Source of the DNA: Nitrospinota bacterium
GTDB taxonomy: Bacteria > Nitrospinota_A > UBA7883
Assembly (NCBI GenBank): GCA_029880775.1
Contig: JAOUNV010000141.1
Coordinates: 1 to 6,020 of the forward strand
Length of the DNA: 6,020 bases
Reading direction: 5' to 3'
Below, one piece after another: positions 1-5,903 of the stretch (positions within the stretch are counted from its first letter, which is position 1; every line of letters begins with the position of its first letter). The notes under the pieces are model-generated. The model worked only from the letters and a program-made list of their open reading frames with translations. It was not told where the DNA came from and did not search any database. Position numbers and translations under genes: made by a program.

Positions 1-417
1 CAGGCTCTGGGGCTTACCGAGCTAAAGCCCTTCGGCGAATATAATGGCGAATCCATAGGCAGGTCTGGTCAGCTGGCCGAGGCGGTCTCCATAGAACAGT
101 TCATGGACACCGTTCGCTCCACCATAAACGGCGCCGCACGATGCCACGCTTTCGGCCCGGCTGAAACGCGGCACGTGGCGATATGCTCCGGCGGATGCCA
201 GCAGTTGTTTCACCAGGCGATAAAGGACGGAGCCGATCTGTTCATCACCGGCGAGGACAGCGAATGGATATATCATCTGGCTAAAGAAGAAAATATCCAT
301 TACGTGGCGGCAGGGCACCACGCCTCGGAGCGGTTTGGCCCCATAGCCCTGGGGGAATGGATCGGCGCGAACATGGATGTGGAAGTGGAATTCGTGGATA
401 TCCCGAATCCGCTATGA
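1..417 (+). CDS. NIF3/YbgI-family dinuclear metal-centre protein, C-terminal part (5' end outside window)
   Basis: The frame is open from base 1 to a TGA at 415-417, giving 138 residues of the C-terminal half. The ATG at 103 is internal, because recognisable family sequence precedes it. The fragment has the NIF3 signature 'DLFITGE' followed by SE-x3-H, then 'AGHHASERFG' (bases 310-339), and ends with the typical 'FVDIPNP'. In YbgI-type proteins a His and the Glu of the HH-x2-E motif bind the dinuclear metal site; the other ligands lie in the N-terminal part, which is absent here. Family members are cytoplasmic, form toroidal hexamers, and are annotated as GTP cyclohydrolase I type 2 or simply as NIF3-like. 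Their real substrate is uncertain, so I assign no reaction. The gene converges on msrQ, and its last sense codon CTA is the complement of the msrQ stop codon. Family assignment is firm; function is not. Confidence 0.93.
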   Translation, partial: QALGLTELKPFGEYNGESIGRSGQLAEAVSIEQFMDTVRSTINGAARCHAFGPAETRHVAICSGGCQQLFHQAIKDGADLFITGEDSEWIYHLAKEENIHYVAAGHHASERFGPIALGEWIGANMDVEVEFVDIPNPL

Positions 418-1008
418 TCCCCGCCCTTTGGCCGTAACTGGTATCAGCCTGACCAGAAGCAGGGCCGCGATGACAGCGGCGTAAACCATTGGTCGGGTCT
501 TGTCCCCTTTCACCAGCCACACGAAATGCGCCGCCGCGAATATGGAAGCCGGGTATACCATGCGATGAAGCTTTTTCCATGCGGCCCCCAACCGGGCTAC
601 CATCAGCTTTGGTGATGTGATCGCCAGCGAAAGCAGGATGACATACGCCGCCAGCCCCGCCACGATGAACCTTTTCTTTGGCCATTCGAGCCAGATCAGT
701 TCCCAGTCGAACCCAAAATCCAGGCCTATAAAGATCATCAGATGAATGGAGGCGTAGAAGAAAGAATATAGACCCAGCGGGCGACGGAGCCGGATGAAGA
801 GCGACCACCCGGTCAGCCGACGCGCAGGCGTGGCGGCCAGGCTTACGGTGAGCAACACAATCGCCGTGTGGCCCGTCCGGCGGGTGATATCTTCTATTGG
901 ATTAGCCGATAATCCGCCAGTGTGATAATCCCATATGACCAGAGCCAGGGGATATAGGGCCGATAAATGAAGCGCCACCAGGAGGGCGGCCCTGTAAGTG
1001 GGCTTCAT
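412..1008 (-). CDS. msrQ: MsrQ, haem-binding membrane subunit of the periplasmic methionine sulfoxide reductase
   Basis: This 198-residue protein (E. coli MsrQ/YedZ is about 211) belongs to the ferric-reductase-like transmembrane family. It passes electrons from the inner membrane to MsrP in the periplasm. The family signature 'NPIEDITRRTG' is at residues 36-46, followed by 'TPARRLTG' (60-67) and 'RRPLGLYSFFYASIH' (75-89). Hydrophobic segments lie near 7-26, 47-61, 78-96, 114-131, 150-166 and 174-190. His89, His148 and His161 sit where the conserved b-haem ligands are expected. The protein has no cysteine. Its ATG shares one base with the msrP stop (TGATG), so translation is probably coupled to msrP; only a weak AGG precedes the start. 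The 3' end overlaps the tail of nif3 by 6 bp on the opposite strand. Confidence 0.95.
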   Translation of the reverse strand: MKPTYRAALLVALHLSALYPLALVIWDYHTGGLSANPIEDITRRTGHTAIVLLTVSLAATPARRLTGWSLFIRLRRPLGLYSFFYASIHLMIFIGLDFGFDWELIWLEWPKKRFIVAGLAAYVILLSLAITSPKLMVARLGAAWKKLHRMVYPASIFAAAHFVWLVKGDKTRPMVYAAVIAALLLVRLIPVTAKGRGS

Positions 1009-1925
1009 CAGAAATACCTGGCCAGGTCCATCCCTTTATACATGTCGGCCACTTCCTTTTCGTATCCGTTGAACATCATGGTCCTCACCCGACGCAGATC
1101 CCCTATCCTTCTTTCGGTTCTCTGGCTCCATCGAGGGTGGTCCACGTTCGGGTTCACGTTGGCGTAGAAGCCATATTCCGCCGACGATGTGTTCATCCAC
1201 AGCGACACTGGTCGCCTGGCCACCAGTTCGATTTTTACTATAGATTTGATCCCCTTGAAGCCGTATTTCCACGGGACCACCAGCCGCACCGGCGCGCCGT
1301 TCTGGGGAAGCAGCGGCTTGCCGTATATCCCGGTGGCCAGCAGTGTCAGCGAGTTCATCGCCTCGTCCAGCCGCAACCCTTCCACGTAAGGCCATGAGAA
1401 GTACGACTTGCGCTGACCCGGCATCTGTTTTGGATCTAGCAGGGTAGTGAACTTCACATATTTGGCTTCAGACTGCGGGTCCGCCTCGGTGATCAACCGG
1501 CTCAACTCGAATCCATCCCACGGTATCACCATAGACCACCCCTCCACGCACCGCATCCGATAGATGCGCTGTTCCGCGCCAAATGATTTTTTCAGGTCAT
1601 CAATGTCATACTTGCGTGGCTTTTTCACCAGCCCCTCCACCGACACGCTCCAGGGGTCGGTGACAAGATCATGAGCCAGCGCCGCAACGGCGGTCTTCTC
1701 CTGGGAAAACTCGTAGTAATTGTTATAGGAGATAATGTCGGCGTATAAGGTGGGGTCATCCACGGCCCTGGCCCGGGCGGCGGCCACCTCACCTGCGGCG
1801 CCCAGTAGCATTCCTGGCGCGGCCATGGCCAGCCCAGCGCTTTTGATAAAACTCCGGCGGTTAAGGTACGCGCTTTCCTGTGTGATTTGCGATGATGGGA
1901 TGATATAACGCGCCGATCGCTTCAT
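1008..1925 (-). CDS. msrP: MsrP, Tat-exported molybdoenzyme, catalytic subunit of methionine sulfoxide reductase
   Basis: A 305-residue protein (E. coli MsrP/YedY precursor is 334) that reduces methionine sulfoxide in periplasmic proteins using a molybdopterin cofactor. A twin-arginine signal is clear: 'NRRSFIK' at 22-28, a hydrophobic stretch at about 29-45, then an Ala-rich likely cleavage region near 48-54. The roughly 20 residues before the Tat motif are normal for MsrP. The sulfite-oxidase-fold domain follows, with 'YNNYYEF' at 67-73 and 'YRMRCVEGWSMVIPW' at 122-136. Cys126 is the expected Mo ligand and the only cysteine in the protein. Later come 'PYVEGLRLDEAM', 'QNGAPVRLVVPWKYGFKGIKSI' in two parts, and 'VDHPRWSQ'. 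All match E. coli MsrP closely, except for a slightly shorter loop before 'PYVEGLRL'. The ATG at 1925 has AGAGG 8 nt upstream. msrQ follows with a one-base overlap, the usual msrPQ order. Confidence 0.97.
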   Translation of the reverse strand: MKRSARYIIPSSQITQESAYLNRRSFIKSAGLAMAAPGMLLGAAGEVAAARARAVDDPTLYADIISYNNYYEFSQEKTAVAALAHDLVTDPWSVSVEGLVKKPRKYDIDDLKKSFGAEQRIYRMRCVEGWSMVIPWDGFELSRLITEADPQSEAKYVKFTTLLDPKQMPGQRKSYFSWPYVEGLRLDEAMNSLTLLATGIYGKPLLPQNGAPVRLVVPWKYGFKGIKSIVKIELVARRPVSLWMNTSSAEYGFYANVNPNVDHPRWSQRTERRIGDLRRVRTMMFNGYEKEVADMYKGMDLARYF

Positions 1926-1933
1926 GACCTCAA

Positions 1934-1938
1934 CCTCT
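1934..1938 (-). promoter_or_regulatory. Ribosome binding site of msrP
   Basis: AGAGG lies 8 nt before the msrP ATG. A second GAGGT at 1931-1927 is only one base from the start, too close to act well. This site supports the ATG at 1925, which also leaves the typical MsrP leader intact. Confidence 0.6.
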
Positions 1939-1966
1939 GATTATTCGCCGTCAGCTATTTAGACTT

Positions 1967-1994
1967 ATTCTAGCAAAGGCAAACTCCGGATCAA
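1967..1994 (-). promoter_or_regulatory. Candidate sigma-70-type promoter for msrPQ
   Basis: In the 82-bp gap between the gspN stop and the msrP start, the minus strand reads TTGATC (1994-1989), a 16-bp spacer, then TAGAAT (1972-1967). The -10 box differs from TATAAT at one position; the -35 box matches TTGACA at four of six. The -10 lies about 41 bp before the msrP ATG, a plausible distance for a 5' leader. No operator repeat is evident. The call rests on pattern alone; msrPQ could instead depend on read-through from gsp. Confidence 0.35.
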
Positions 1995-2007
1995 AGCTGT
2001 TTTTCGG

Positions 2008-2943
2008 CTACCTGATAGCTGGGGATTTTATCGTGCCGCCGATTCTGATGATTGTTTTGCCATTGGAGCCGGGCTGCGGAAGGAACAGGGCGGCAGTCCC
2101 CAAGGCCTTTTTGGCGGGCTCGGCCAAGGATAAAGTTATGATGAGATTTAATATTGAGTTGTTCAGGTTGTTTGCCAGAGTAATTCCACCGGAGATGGTG
2201 GCGCTGAAATGCGGACCTGCAGCGCTCCCCTTGACCACGGTGAGCTTTCCTTTTTCCAGCTTAAACTCCAACTCTCCCATGGACACGTCTATGACTCCAC
2301 CATCGGGATTCAGTTTTTCCCCAATGGCCAGCCTGGCTTGTCGGGTCTGGGCTTTCAGCCACCCTTGCGCCTTCTTCACGTCTGCGCGCTTTACTTCCAG
2401 CTCCCCCTCGCCGCCCAGCTTCCCTTCCACTTTGAACCATGGGAAGCTTTCCCACCATTGCGCTTTGCCCGGATTAATTCCTCGAAACATCAGGCTCAGT
2501 TCCGAATCTCCCCCGCCCCTGTTTTCCGCTTCCACCAGGGCCTCCACGACCCCATCGAGGGTCTGCGCCTTTATGCCCGCTTTCAGGCCTCCCATCAGCG
2601 CCGCCAGAAAGTATGGCTTTACCTTTACGGTGGAAGCAGTGGCGATAGTATCCTGGGGATGTTGAATTAGCGCCACGGAAACGTCCCGCAAAATCAAACC
2701 GGGAGGGAAAGAAAGCTCGGCGGTTTTGGTCTCCAGATGAACAGGGGCCTGCCGCATCGCATGGTTCACAATAGGTGTCAGTTCTCCGCTGGGGAAGCGA
2801 ATGGTGGCGAAAACAACGGTGGCGATAATCAGCAAGGCCAGATAGAGCATGGATCGCCAAAGCCAGGGTCTGGTCTCGAGCGACTTCAGGATTTTCGCTT
2901 GCGTGGAAGTGACCACGTTATCCTCGGTGGTTTCGTTACTCAC
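2008..2943 (-). CDS. gspN: Type II secretion system protein GspN (deltaproteobacterial, AsmA-like type)
   Basis: A 311-residue envelope protein, last gene of the gsp cluster. Residues 1-30 are polar and likely cytoplasmic, 31-49 form one membrane segment, and the rest should be periplasmic. After the membrane segment come 'FPSGELTPIVN' (50-60) and 'FPPGLILRDVSVAL' (79-92), typical of the long GspN form. A beta-rich region follows with repeated Gly-centred strands (172-185, 215-255), ending in 'IRIGGTIKSP'. This layout resembles AsmA-type beta-sheet proteins; the role in secretion is poorly defined and GspN is dispensable in some systems. There is no cysteine. The start is GTG at 2943, one base after the gspM stop, with AAAGGGG five bases upstream inside gspM. 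Identification rests on position after gspM and on family-like motifs. A generic AsmA-like protein is the alternative. Confidence 0.8.
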   Translation of the reverse strand: MSNETTEDNVVTSTQAKILKSLETRPWLWRSMLYLALLIIATVVFATIRFPSGELTPIVNHAMRQAPVHLETKTAELSFPPGLILRDVSVALIQHPQDTIATASTVKVKPYFLAALMGGLKAGIKAQTLDGVVEALVEAENRGGGDSELSLMFRGINPGKAQWWESFPWFKVEGKLGGEGELEVKRADVKKAQGWLKAQTRQARLAIGEKLNPDGGVIDVSMGELEFKLEKGKLTVVKGSAAGPHFSATISGGITLANNLNNSILNLIITLSLAEPAKKALGTAALFLPQPGSNGKTIIRIGGTIKSPAIR

Positions 2944-2944
2944 T

Positions 2945-3475
2945 TCAGCCCCTTTCGTACCAGGAGACGGTCAGCTTCACCTCCAGCAGGTCAGGGTCTT
3001 CATACAGCGGCTTTATGGTCAATCTCTTCACCCTGATATACGATTTTCGCCTTCCTACTTCATTTAAGAAGCCCACCAGTTCTTTAAGCTTAACCTTCTC
3101 CATTCTCATGGCCACGGAGCTTTCTGAATAGCCTTCCACTTCCATTTGCGGCTGCGGCTCCATGGAGGCCACGCTCTCCTTGATCCCGCTTTCTGTGGCG
3201 ATGCTCTCCATTGTAGACAGCAACGACGATCCACCCGGCTCCGGCATGCGCCTTTCCAGAGCGCCGAACTTTATTCTGGCCAGGGATATTTTCCTGGCAA
3301 GCTCCCGGACCTCCACGATCTCCTTTTTCTTGGTCTCGATACGCGCCGCCAGTTCCGCCCGTCCCTTCACCGTGGGGTCTATGATCATCGCCCACATAAG
3401 GATCACCGCCGCCAGAGCGCCTCCTCCCACCACCATCACCCGTTCGCGGGAGTTCATGCTATTTAGCGCAGACAC
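2945..3475 (-). CDS. gspM: Type II secretion system protein GspM (PilO-like)
   Basis: A 176-residue bitopic inner-membrane protein that pairs with GspL in the T2SS assembly platform. It has a short cytoplasmic N-terminus, a membrane segment at about 12-32, a charged heptad-like region at about 35-76 (probable coiled coil), and a C-terminal alpha/beta domain of ferredoxin-like type at about 85-174, with 'YIRVKRLTIKP' at 146-156. Size and architecture match GspM/PilO. There is no cysteine. The start is GTG at 3475, chosen because GGAGG lies 9 nt upstream. The in-frame ATG at 3457 (Met7) has no such site and would leave almost no residues before the membrane segment. The gene lies 24 bp after gspL and 1 bp before gspN. 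GspM sequences diverge strongly, so the name depends partly on position between gspL and gspN. Confidence 0.85.
   Translation of the reverse strand: MSALNSMNSRERVMVVGGGALAAVILMWAMIIDPTVKGRAELAARIETKKKEIVEVRELARKISLARIKFGALERRMPEPGGSSLLSTMESIATESGIKESVASMEPQPQMEVEGYSESSVAMRMEKVKLKELVGFLNEVGRRKSYIRVKRLTIKPLYEDPDLLEVKLTVSWYERG
2949..2955 (-). promoter_or_regulatory. Ribosome binding site deciding the gspN GTG start
   Basis: AAAGGGG lies within the last codons of gspM, 5 nt before GTG at 2943. The gspM stop TGA (2947-2945) sits between it and the GTG, so ribosomes ending gspM can restart on gspN. There is no competing ATG nearby in frame before the membrane segment. Confidence 0.6.
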
Positions 3476-3483
3476 GATTCCAT

Positions 3484-3489
3484 ACCTCC
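3484..3489 (-). promoter_or_regulatory. Ribosome binding site of gspM
   Basis: GGAGGT in the 24-bp gspL-gspM gap is the strongest Shine-Dalgarno in the window. GGAGG is 9 nt from GTG 3475. An out-of-frame ATG at 3483-3481 directly abuts it, too close for normal initiation. Confidence 0.7.
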
Positions 3490-3499
3490 AAGGATTGCT

Positions 3500-4939
3500 C
3501 TATAAGGCCACATCGACTTCTATCCGAAATGAAACGCTCTCTTTGGAGACCGTGGTTGTGGCCTTGTCCAGCCTGGCCTTCGCCACCCAGGGCAGCTTTT
3601 CCAGGTTGTTTTTAAATTGATCCACCTTGTCGAAAGAATCGGTTCTTCCAATCAGGATCAGGCGCCCCGGCTCATAGGTGAAATTTTCCATGTCCAGCTT
3701 GGCGCCCTCTGGCCCGGCGCCGCTGACATCTGAAAGAATGTCAAGCAACGGATCCCTCCCATGGGATACGCCCAACGCTTTCACCGCGTTTTCCAGACGC
3801 TTCCGCTCCGCCAGCATCTGTTGTTTCTCCGAAACTATGGTGGTCGTGCCTGGCATGGCGGCCTTGAAGGTCTCCCGGATTTCCGATTTCAGCGTGGAAT
3901 ATTCCCGGTTCATCCCAATCCCCTCTCCGACGAAAGAGACGATCCACATAACGAGAGCCAGCGCCAGAAGCGCAGCGGACACCAACTTTTCCTTGTTCAT
4001 GCCAGCGAGCTTATCCACCTTTTTTAACGAACCGGTCCGCAAGTTAACGGGTTGGGCCGCTTCCACAGCCATGAACGCGGCGCCCAAAGCGGCCAGGAAC
4101 AGCGCCTTTTTTTCCGCCGGATTCGCTTGCGGGCATTCCTGGCTCTCCGCTTCCGGTACGTCGTCTATCGGCGCCGGGCCGACTTGAACCATAAACCTTT
4201 TTCCCAGCCCCTGGGAGAGGTTGTCCATATCGGGAAACCGCCCTCCCAATGCGATGGAATGTAATTCCAGACCAGGCATATCCTTGCCTAGCCCAAGAAC
4301 CACCTTGTCAATCTCTCTTCCCAGTTCTTCAGAATCGCCCCCCTTGGCGCTGGAGGTGTGAAAGGTCAATGGCGCCCTCTCTTCCCCCAGGACCGCCAGA
4401 TATGTTCCATCAGCCGCGGCATGAGACACCGCCAACGCTCCGACGGGCAGGTTGGGCGCGCTGATGAGCCCTGCGGCGGCGGCCAGCGGCCCAGGCGCCA
4501 GCAGATCCGGATCCAGACCCGCATCCTGGAATATGGATACGAACGATTCCACATCCTCGTTCTTGGCCAAAGTTACAAGTATTTTGCTTCCCTTTTCATC
4601 CTTGCCCGCCACGAGGTAATCGCACACGAACTCATCGGCGTCCAGGGGGACCATGGACTCCAGTTCGAAGGGAAGCGTTTCGGAAATCTGGGAGCGTTTG
4701 CTAAGGGGCGTAGTCATTGCGCGCAGCGTCACCTTGTCTCCGGGAAACACCGCAGCCAAGACATCCTTATGTGGGTTGTAACCAAGCTGGGCCAAAAAAT
4801 CCCGCAATGAGGCGCTATTCCGCCCATCGGGACCCAGGCTCACATCTACAAGGCGGATTATCTTCATCCCCCGAAGTTGCTTTTCCACCACTGCGGCCCG
4901 GATGAATCCAGGCCCTGCTTCCACTCCGAATGCTTTCAT
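3500..4939 (-). CDS. gspL: Type II secretion system protein GspL (PilM-like cytoplasmic domain, membrane segment, PilN-like periplasmic domain)
   Basis: A 479-residue inner-membrane protein linking the secretion ATPase GspE in the cytoplasm to the periplasmic parts of the T2SS. Residues 1 to about 255 form an actin/PilM-like domain: 'FGVEAG' at 4-9, 'LPFELESMVPLD' at 89-100, 'GLDPDLLAPGPLA' at 141-153, 'LGGRFPDM' at 231-238. A Pro/Glu-rich linker (about 255-278) leads to 'LGAAFMA' and 'PVNLRTGSL' (297-305), the conserved juxtamembrane motif of GspL. The membrane segment is about 318-337. A coiled coil (about 343-388) and a ferredoxin-like periplasmic domain (about 395-479) follow. The two cysteines (106, 269) are both on the cytoplasmic side. 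The ATG at 4939 has AAGGA 9 nt upstream. It sits 31 bp after gspK and 24 bp before gspM. PilM of a type IV pilus is unlikely, given the fused C-terminal half and the pseudopilin neighbours. Confidence 0.93.
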   Translation of the reverse strand: MKAFGVEAGPGFIRAAVVEKQLRGMKIIRLVDVSLGPDGRNSASLRDFLAQLGYNPHKDVLAAVFPGDKVTLRAMTTPLSKRSQISETLPFELESMVPLDADEFVCDYLVAGKDEKGSKILVTLAKNEDVESFVSIFQDAGLDPDLLAPGPLAAAAGLISAPNLPVGALAVSHAAADGTYLAVLGEERAPLTFHTSSAKGGDSEELGREIDKVVLGLGKDMPGLELHSIALGGRFPDMDNLSQGLGKRFMVQVGPAPIDDVPEAESQECPQANPAEKKALFLAALGAAFMAVEAAQPVNLRTGSLKKVDKLAGMNKEKLVSAALLALALVMWIVSFVGEGIGMNREYSTLKSEIRETFKAAMPGTTTIVSEKQQMLAERKRLENAVKALGVSHGRDPLLDILSDVSGAGPEGAKLDMENFTYEPGRLILIGRTDSFDKVDQFKNNLEKLPWVAKARLDKATTTVSKESVSFRIEVDVAL

Positions 4940-4948
4940 TCTCTTTTA

Positions 4949-4953
4949 TCCTT
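4949..4953 (-). promoter_or_regulatory. Ribosome binding site of gspL
   Basis: AAGGA sits 9 nt before the gspL ATG, inside the 31-bp gap after the gspK stop. It supports independent initiation, in contrast to the overlapping gspJ-gspK junction. Confidence 0.5.
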
Positions 4954-4970
4954 GCTCCGCCAGGTTATGC

Positions 4971-5903
4971 TCACAGCGTTTTGTAGTAAAGTGTGTTGGC
5001 TGAGGATGCGGTGGTCATGTACACGGCGATAACAGCCTTGGAAGTCTCGTTGATCATGGCGGAGGATTTTACCATGTAATGCTTGGAGGATACTCCGATC
5101 AACAGGGCGATCCTGGGGAATACATCAGAAAATCCCGGAACCTTTGTTATCTCGTTAATCGCCTTGAAGGGCTTTTCCTTCCTTGTCAATATCAGCTCCT
5201 GAACCATCCCCTCTGTAATGGCGTCGTCCAGGGCCATCAGGGCCATGGGGGTGGCGGTGTTTATATTCAGTTTGCCGGAGGACCATACTGTCACATGTTC
5301 GCGGATCCTGGCCATCACTTTCGGCTCGAACCCTTTCACCAACGACAACTCGTCCACAGAATCAAACTTGGCGTTCTTTGCTCTGTATGGGGGTTTAAGG
5401 CCGGAGTAATATAAAGTCTCCGCGCCTCCATATCTGGGGTCGGAATCGGAATCCATCCAGTCCACCACGGCCCCGGCCAGATTTGGGTCCAGCTCCAGAT
5501 GCGCCAACAGGCGGCGAAAGTATTCAATCCACCTCTCATCCGGATACCCCCGGTCGGTAATTAGCTTGCTCAGGTCCAGCTTTCCAGATTCATCGATAAT
5601 ACTGAAAAAAGCGTATTCATCCCCCACCGGCAATGGCATCCCGGTTGCGGCCATTTCCGGAGTAAACCCTTCCATTTGTCCACCCCGCTCTTGTAGCATA
5701 AGCAGCAGCTTGGCCGCCTCCAGCCCGCTGCGGGCGGCGTATAGGGCTTTTGTCTCGTCTCTGTAACTTGCCGCCGTGGCCGTCTCCACCCAGGTCCGGC
5801 TCAGAAAATCCATCACCAGAATCGACAGTAGCGCCACCACCGTCACTGTCAGCACCAGGGCCATCCCTTCCCGTCTGGCCACTCTGCTTTTTCTCATTCT
5901 CAC
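4971..5903 (-). CDS. gspK: Type II secretion system minor pseudopilin GspK
   Basis: A 310-residue pseudopilin (family usually about 300-330) that caps the pseudopilus tip with GspI and GspJ. The prepilin leader is basic, with the predicted cleavage after Gly13 ('RREG|MALVLTV') ahead of a hydrophobic helix (14-34). Mature position 5 is Leu rather than Glu, the usual GspK exception. The globular part shows the family blocks: 'IIDESGKLDLSKLI' (102-115), an acidic 'DWMDSDSDP' stretch (148-156) with 'GGAE' (159-162), 'DSVDELSLVKGF' (181-192), and 'SSGKLNINTATP' (208-219). 'INEITKVPGF' follows at 249-258. The acidic segment lies where Ca2+-binding residues occur in characterised GspK. There is no cysteine. 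The start is GTG 5903, which overlaps the gspJ stop as GTGA and has GGGAG 7 nt upstream. The ATG at 5897 (Met3) is an alternative two codons in. Confidence 0.96.
   Translation of the reverse strand: MRMRKSRVARREGMALVLTVTVVALLSILVMDFLSRTWVETATAASYRDETKALYAARSGLEAAKLLLMLQERGGQMEGFTPEMAATGMPLPVGDEYAFFSIIDESGKLDLSKLITDRGYPDERWIEYFRRLLAHLELDPNLAGAVVDWMDSDSDPRYGGAETLYYSGLKPPYRAKNAKFDSVDELSLVKGFEPKVMARIREHVTVWSSGKLNINTATPMALMALDDAITEGMVQELILTRKEKPFKAINEITKVPGFSDVFPRIALLIGVSSKHYMVKSSAMINETSKAVIAVYMTTASSANTLYYKTL

Larger units (their letters stand above)
1926..2007. other. Intergenic gap between gspN and msrP, longest non-coding stretch
   Basis: These 82 bp are more AT-rich than the flanking genes. 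They contain the msrP ribosome binding site and the candidate promoter. I found no convincing hairpin with a T-run after the gspN stop, so there is no visible barrier to transcription from gsp into msrPQ. No direct repeats or operator-like palindrome stand out. Confidence 0.6.

Noticed and set aside
103..417. ATG at 103 as the real start of the NIF3-like gene
   Set aside because: The frame is open back to base 1 and the metal-site N-terminal half is required by the family, so the gene is truncated by the window.
281..808. Minus-strand reading frame of 175 codons
   Set aside because: It overlaps msrQ in another frame, has a Pro/Gly/Arg-rich composition typical of a shadow, and resembles no family I know.
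1951..2005. CAGCT/AGCTG inverted pair after gspN as a terminator
   Set aside because: The arms are only five bases and lie about 40 bases apart with no T-run, so a stable hairpin is unlikely.
2033..2665. Plus-strand reading frame of 210 codons antisense to gspN
   Set aside because: Low-complexity Ser/Pro/Phe-rich translation expected from the complement of a coding gene; no ribosome binding site or family motif.
3162..3620. Plus-strand reading frame antisense to gspM and gspL
   Set aside because: Spans the junction of two well-supported genes and has no recognisable motif.
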